In this document: one piece after another, positions 58,599-64,000 of the stretch
Layout: the number at the start of each line of letters is the position of its first letter
Numbering within the stretch: the first letter of the stretch is position 1
NCBI GenBank assembly: GCA_027924585.1
Contig: BSBM01002082.1
Location: 1-64,000 of the forward strand
From: Larix kaempferi
Taxonomy: Eukaryota > Streptophyta > Pinopsida > Pinales > Pinaceae
Reading direction: 5' to 3'
DNA: 64,000 nt
The notes under the pieces: generated by a model
What the model was told of the DNA's origin: nothing
Seen by the model: the letters and a program-made list of their open reading frames with translations, nothing else
Database searches by the model: none
Program-made: the position numbers and the translations under genes

Positions 58599-59871
58599 AA
58601 ATCATGTATAGGGGGGGTAAATAGAATCCATGTATAGGGGGGATACATACATGTACTGTTTTTTGGTATGTACACACAGATGTACAGTATGATCCACTAT
58701 TTTGTATTTTGGCCATGGCATGCCATTTTTTAAAACATTATATTACATGTACATATATAATATAAAGCAATGTTCAGATTTATATATATGGTTGACTTTA
58801 CATGGTTTTTATTGGATACATATATATGGTTGACTTATCATCCTGCCAACTATGTGATTTTGTTGTGATATTGTATCATCCTGTCGAGACTTATGACTTA
58901 GGATCTAGATATCATATTTCAATAACAAAGTGATGTACCACTTGACATCTTATATATCATTTTTATTTTTTATATTTATGTCACAATTTGTTTGTTTGAT
59001 GTTGTTGTTGCGTTAGATGTTTAAAATATTGAAAAAAAACCGTCCCAAGAAAGCCTTGAAAATTAAATGAGATGGTTGAAACAAGTTTGAAACAATAGTT
59101 CAAACAAACTCAACGAACATCTTCACGAGCAACACCAAAATGTTTCCATACTTGGTTGTATAATTGTTAAAGAATACTTTTAAGATCTCATTAAATAGGC
59201 AATTTTTTTGGCAAAATGTTGTGCACATAAAATAAACTTGTTTGCAATTATTATCAAAATTAATCCTTTTAGGATATTTACTTGACCAACAAGTAACTTC
59301 ACACTAAACACATATACCAATGGTGTGCAACAATTGTGATCTACTTGCATTAACTCCCAAAATACCACTTAACTTTGAAGGAAAGTCCACTTCCCTAAAG
59401 TCTTCAACAACTTCGCCATCCCAAACATGCTACAAGAATATTCTAAGGACTGTCAAACAACAATTCTACCTTTATTCTCATCTCGAGTTAGCATAAAAAA
59501 TTCGCCTTTCTTGACACTTTTAGATCTTTAAGAAATGAAACAAGAATTTAAATCTTGAAGGACTAACTAAAAGTAAACTACATGTGTAAATGTTGAGTTA
59601 CAATGAATTACTATAAACAATAAATTATGAAATGGTTAGTTACAAGGAAATAGTGTAACCAATAAATTATCAAAATAAACCCATAACCAATAAGTCAAGT
59701 GAGGACCATGAATGTAATTTAGCATTTTCGAGATTACGTACCTTGAATGTTCACAATGAAAATTTATAGATTATGTACCTTGCACATGTAATTTCCAGAA
59801 TTAACCTAGAGTGTGTAAAACACTTGGTTAGGGTGAATATGCTTTATTAAAACAAGATATTAATGCCCAAA
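58599..59871. other. Unassigned intergenic stretch between convergent genes
   Basis: No gene. A short direct repeat after the stop (AATAGAAATCATGTATAGGG / AATAGAATCCATGTATAGGG) and ACATATATATGGTTGACTT twice near 58780-58835 are the only regularities seen. Confidence 0.5.
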
Positions 59872-61177
59872 TGTCCTTGAACGACATTTTCATGTCACTT
59901 GCAACTCGACATAACTCGGAAACCGAAGGTCGGATCGACAAACCGTCGACTCTGTTGGTCTCTCGGCATGCGATTACCTCTAGGTTGCCCTCTCGCTTGT
60001 CTTTTCATTGCCCAGCGACTTCATTCTACATTCATTTAGTAAACTAGGGTTTTGCTCAGTTTCCATCAATGCAATCTCGCATTGTTGGGTCAACTCTGCA
60101 AAACACTCCACCAAACCAGTGTTGGTAGTGTTCCCACATTGGCATTGACCATACACACTTGTAGGAGCCAACGATACGCAATCTTGTTGCTCCGTTTGTT
60201 TTTTCGCTCCCGGACCGAAAGTCACCTAAGTGTCCCTGAACGACATTTTCATGCGACTTGCAACTCGACATAACTCGGCAATTGAAGGTCGAATCGACGA
60301 ACCGTCGACTCCGTTGGTCTCCTGGCATGCGATTACCTCTAGGTAGTTCTCTCCCTCGTGTTTTCATGGCCCAGTGACTTCATTCTGCATTCATTTCGTA
60401 AATTAGGGTTTTGCTCAATTTCCTTCAATGCAATCTTGCATTGGTGGGTCAAATATGCAAAACACTCCACCGAGACAATGTTGGTAGTGTTCCCATGTCG
60501 GCATTGCCCATACACACTTGTAGGAGCCAACGACATGCAATCTTGTTGCCCCATTTGTTTTTTCGCTCCTAGACCGAAAGTCACCAAGTGTCCCTGAACG
60601 ACATTTTCATGTGACTTGCAACTCGACATAACTCGAAAACTGGAGATCGGATCAACACACCATCGACTTCATTGGTCTCCTGGAATGTGATTACCTCTAG
60701 GTAGCTCTCTCTGTCGTGTTTTCATGGCCCAGTGACCTCATTCTGCATTCATTTCGTAAACTAGGGTTTTGCTCAGTTTCCATCAATGCAATCTCACATT
60801 GTTGGGTCAACTCCGCAAAACACTCCACCGAGCCAGTGTTGGTAGTTTTCCCACGTCGGCATTTCCCATACACACTTGCAGGAGCCAATGACATACAATC
60901 TTGTTGCCCCATTTGTTTTTCCACTCCCAGACCGAAAGTCACCAAGTGTCCCTGAACGACATTTTCATGTGACTTGCAACGCGACATAACTCGGCAACCA
61001 GAGGTCGGATTGACGAACCGTCGACTCCATTGGTCTCTTGGTATGCGATTACCTCTAGGTAGCCCTCTCCCTTGTGTTTTCATGGCCCAGTGACTTCATT
61101 CTGCATTCATTTCGTAAACTAGGTTTTTGCTCAGTTTCCTTCAATGCAATCTTGCATTGGTGGGTCAACTCTGCAAA
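59872..61177 (-). repeat. 358-bp tandem repeat, about 3.6 copies
   Basis: Units begin with TGTCCCTGAACGACATTTTC at 59872, 60231, 60589 and 60947; the fourth stops near 61177. On the minus strand each has open text such as MGQQDCMSLAPTSVYGQC, NTGSVECFAELTQQCEIALM and NPSLRNECRMKSLGHENT ending in TAG, so the unit may derive from an exon. Frames are not joined from unit to unit, so I call it a satellite-like repeat rather than a gene. Confidence 0.88.
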
Positions 61178-62193
61178 ACATGTTGCAGCATTAAGAAAAC
61201 ATGAATTATATGCACATATATGAAACAAAATGCCATATACCTCAGAATAATATGCAATGATACAAATAGTAGATACAAATTTGCGACAACAATGGACATA
61301 TGCAATGAACATTTGTCAAAGTAGGATAGAAAAAAATATCGCAAACTATAGTAATTGCGAACATAATACAGTGACCACTTTTGTCGAGATATTGCAGCAT
61401 AATTTCAAAATGAACTAAATTTTCAATACACCATCCAACAAAGGCAATTGCAATTGATAATATCAATTCCAAAGAGGAATTAACCAAGATCAGTTCCAAA
61501 TAATAAAAGAAAAAGCATTGATTCCATCAAAAGCTATCTTCCCCAAACCAACTTGGATGCAAATTTCAAAGAATTCTGGTTGCAATAACATGCATGGTTT
61601 TAAAATATTGAAGTAGAAGACCCCCCATGCGATCTACAACAAATACATATGGCCTGCTATTTTTACATAAAATTGACACATTGATAAGCTACATAGGGAT
61701 GGCAGTTTGCAGAAAACTAGTAATTTAACATGTATGCAATGTTGAACATAGACATTTCCTCGATGCATTCATAAACAACAGACATACTTATGACTTGCTC
61801 CAACAACAATGAGTGCAGCAACCTACACAACTTCTCACTGTTATGTGGGTGAATGGATGCACGACAAATACAATTACATACAACATTATTTCCAATAGCC
61901 TTTCCAAAGAAGGGAATATTCAAACAGACCAAGGGATTTGAGATGCTATGCAAAAAAATAGGTATTATTGCAAGTAAAATAAGATACAATATATATTTTA
62001 AATAGGGAAAATAATTTGTTGCAATATACACAACATCATTATAGCTGCAGTAGGTTAGTTAAGGTTTATTGATCCTTCATAATCTTAGGGTTTATTGGTC
62101 ATATGTAAAAATTGGCATATATTCATAAACTTGACATACAAGAGAACTTTTGGCATATGAAGATGATGATGATAAACTTGACTCGAAAGCATG
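61178..62193. other. Unassigned stretch between repeat array and transposase-like gene
   Basis: Nothing is recognised apart from AT-rich filler. It would be the 3' flank of the minus-strand gene. Confidence 0.5.
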
Positions 62194-64000
62194 TTATTTT
62201 TTGATTTCTATTTGGTGGTGTCTAAAGACACCGTTGTTCTTGCCGCCTCCAATGTGCCATAGATAGTGTTTGTATCCTAGGCACATGAAAGGCTAAACAT
62301 TAGTACTCTCATAAGAAAATAAAGAAAATGTGCAAACAAAATTTATAGATAACTCACCTGAGGTTGTAGGATCGTGTTTATAGTGTCCAGTATCCTCTGA
62401 ATAGTAAATTATGTCTATGAATGGTATCCAAAAATCACAAATTAGTACATTGGGAATAAACTAAAGGCTAAATAATTGAAATTGTGCTTCAGCACACACT
62501 TTAATGATTAAATTTAACGCACCTGACAATCTAGGGACACTAGACAATCTAGTAACACTTGACAATGCACTCACTCGAGCAGGCCATTTGGATCATCTCT
62601 GCTGCCGATGGTGTCCATCAATCTCTCATGCTCTAAATGAGGTAGCAAGTATCGTACATGTGACCTATTTTTGTTCGAAATTGTGCGCAGCTTGATGTTT
62701 ATACCAACTACCAGGTTGGTGAAGTGGTATACAATAGCTCCTGGTTTATAATCCTGATATACATACCCACCCTTCCTTTTTTGTTGTACTGCTAGTGTCA
62801 AGTAATCCCCTTTTATAACCATCGAGCCAGTTAGGTATTCAATATTTTCATCATCTGTAACAGGTTCGAGAAGGGTTTGTTTCCCCTCTAAGCAACGTGC
62901 CAACCAATAGTCAGAACCCCATTCATTATTTTTTGGGGAAACCACTACATATATTTGACCTGTGAAAGGAAATCGAAAAAGGTTAAAAATACATAAATAT
63001 AAAAAAGGTCTTGCATGTAACATAAATAAAATTTCTTTCAATGTAAAGGCTTGTAGTGATTTCGGTACTAATACTAATTTACTTTTTTGTACCTGCTTGT
63101 ATGGGATCCGATATGTGATCATAGTCTGTAGAAATATATGTTTGATCTCTTCCAAATGATCTATTTCATTAACCCCCTTGAAATCATTGCCAAGTGTAAC
63201 TCAATCCCATGTATCAACTGTATCTGTATACTCACAATCATCCCATTCATCGATGCTATAGGAACTACAAAAGCAAGCCTTCAATCTTGTCCAAATTTGT
63301 AGGGCCGAGTTGTATGAGCTTCTAATTGAATGAAAAACTCAAGTTCCATGCAATGTGTTCACCCGATGTGTTTGGGATCGGTCCGCATATGTCACCTCCC
63401 AGAATATTCTCTGCACTAGGTGTTTCCTTGTTGCTTGTTCTCCCATCACAGATGCACAACATTTGACTATAGATGAAGCGTCTCGAAGGCGAGCACCTGT
63501 AACCTTCATCTCTTCCCTTCGAAGGGCAGTTTTTATACATGCACTAGCACCATCGTGCTATCCATTGCCATGACCTGTTTCAAAGTAGTTCTATGTATGT
63601 GGCACCTTGTATTTTATGTGCAACAAACACAACCATTGAAATACACGTGCATTCTTGAACTGTCCAGCACAACCATCTGACCAAATCAAATGACGATAAA
63701 ATGCTATATCCATAGCTATCACATGATCATAGAACAATTGAAAGCAATGTTGCACCTAATGGATGTCATGGGTCCGGTCGTCACTTATGTAAAAGTGACT
63801 TTCTTTCAATATCACACGTTTCTCTTCATTGCTATCTAGTTCATGTCGATAAGTGATATGGACCATTATGCTCACTTGCTTTGAGTGATAGTATTGACTT
63901 TGTATTTCATTTTGTAGTTGTAGGGTGTAATTTTCCTCAAAGTCAACCACTGATAGTATTGTTCCGCGAGGGAAGGTGTCTCGTCATATTCTAAATTTCT
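62194..64000 (-). pseudogene. Transposase-like gene, spliced, 5'-truncated by the window
   Basis: Minus-strand text from 63950 down reads MVHITYRHELDSNEEKR, HLIWSDGCAGQFKN, HIKYKVPH, NYFETGHG, HDGASACIKTALRREEMK, then a low-conservation stretch. After an intron (62960-63092, donor CAG/GTAC, acceptor TTTCACAG) comes GQIYVVVSPKNNEWGSDYWL, ARCLEGKQTLLEPVTDDENI and YQDYKPGAIVYHFTNLVVGI. Small 3' exons are likely at 62358-62396 and 62194-62276 (HYLWHIGGGKNNGVF, then TAA). The SDG-x-x-x-QFKN ... TGHG-x-G-x-x-DG-x-x-x-x-x-K motif series occurs in many uncharacterised repetitive eukaryotic proteins that I believe are DDE-type transposases; that assignment is from memory. The second block resembles a reader-type beta domain, inference only. 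In-frame TAG stops (63756, near 63588, near 63552) and TGA stops (near 63330, near 63205) make it a pseudogene. Confidence 0.6.

Overview
The window is nuclear DNA from a large, repeat-dominated plant genome. The evidence is Ty1/copia and Ty3/gypsy retrotransposons with plant-type primer sites, plant-family gene debris (a carboxylesterase, a second alpha/beta-hydrolase, a UDP-glycosyltransferase) and plant-like introns. Low gene density, nested LTR elements and long unassigned AT-rich stretches would fit a gymnosperm, but that is inference. No clearly intact host gene is visible. Every recognisable coding region is broken or lies in a mobile element; the best-preserved gene model is a multi-exon gene at 55.56-58.60 kb, which also carries a stop.

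Layout. 0.4-1.3 kb: AT-rich cruciform and tandem DNA. 1.7-3.6 kb: remnants of two different alpha/beta-hydrolase genes. 4.3 and 10.2 kb: two copies of one tRNA-like SINE head on opposite strands. 5.7-10.1 kb: two decayed gypsy elements. 11.3-13.1 kb: a 21-bp minisatellite that reverses orientation near 12.07 kb, giving a huge imperfect palindrome; it abuts an unknown 3' ORF and a UDP-glycosyltransferase 3' fragment. 15.2-18.7 kb: possible long gypsy LTR. 19,099-25,637: copia element A, with equal 577-bp LTRs and TSD TGAAC, carrying a 1,299-bp solo LTR (family D, TSD ATGAA) inside pol. 27.9-29.6 kb: a second array of the 21-bp family with higher-order structure. 29.8-31.3 kb: GA-rich, telomere-motif-like and simple repeats.

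34,801-42,094: copia element B, with 637-bp LTRs and TSD ACTAA; its 5' LTR holds an 820-bp solo LTR (family C, TSD CTTGC). 43,129-45,024: a second family C solo LTR (TSD CTATG), itself split by a ~1.1-kb terminal-inverted-repeat element. 45-46.2 kb: sequence related to family D. 52.3-53.3 kb: probable copia LTR on the minus strand.

53.8-64 kb is the most unusual region. Arrays of near-perfect hairpins built on a CGCAAGTGCG core precede a spliced plus-strand gene with an Asn-Pro repeat and a tandemly multiplied ~72-nt exon. Then come a 358-bp tandem repeat and a convergent, spliced minus-strand gene with a transposase-like motif set (SDGCAGQFKN, then ETGHG and HDG), broken by stop codons and running off the window end. 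I propose, as inference, that these form one DNA-transposon-like unit. Splice junctions, family calls and mismatch counts were read by eye; no search or alignment was run.
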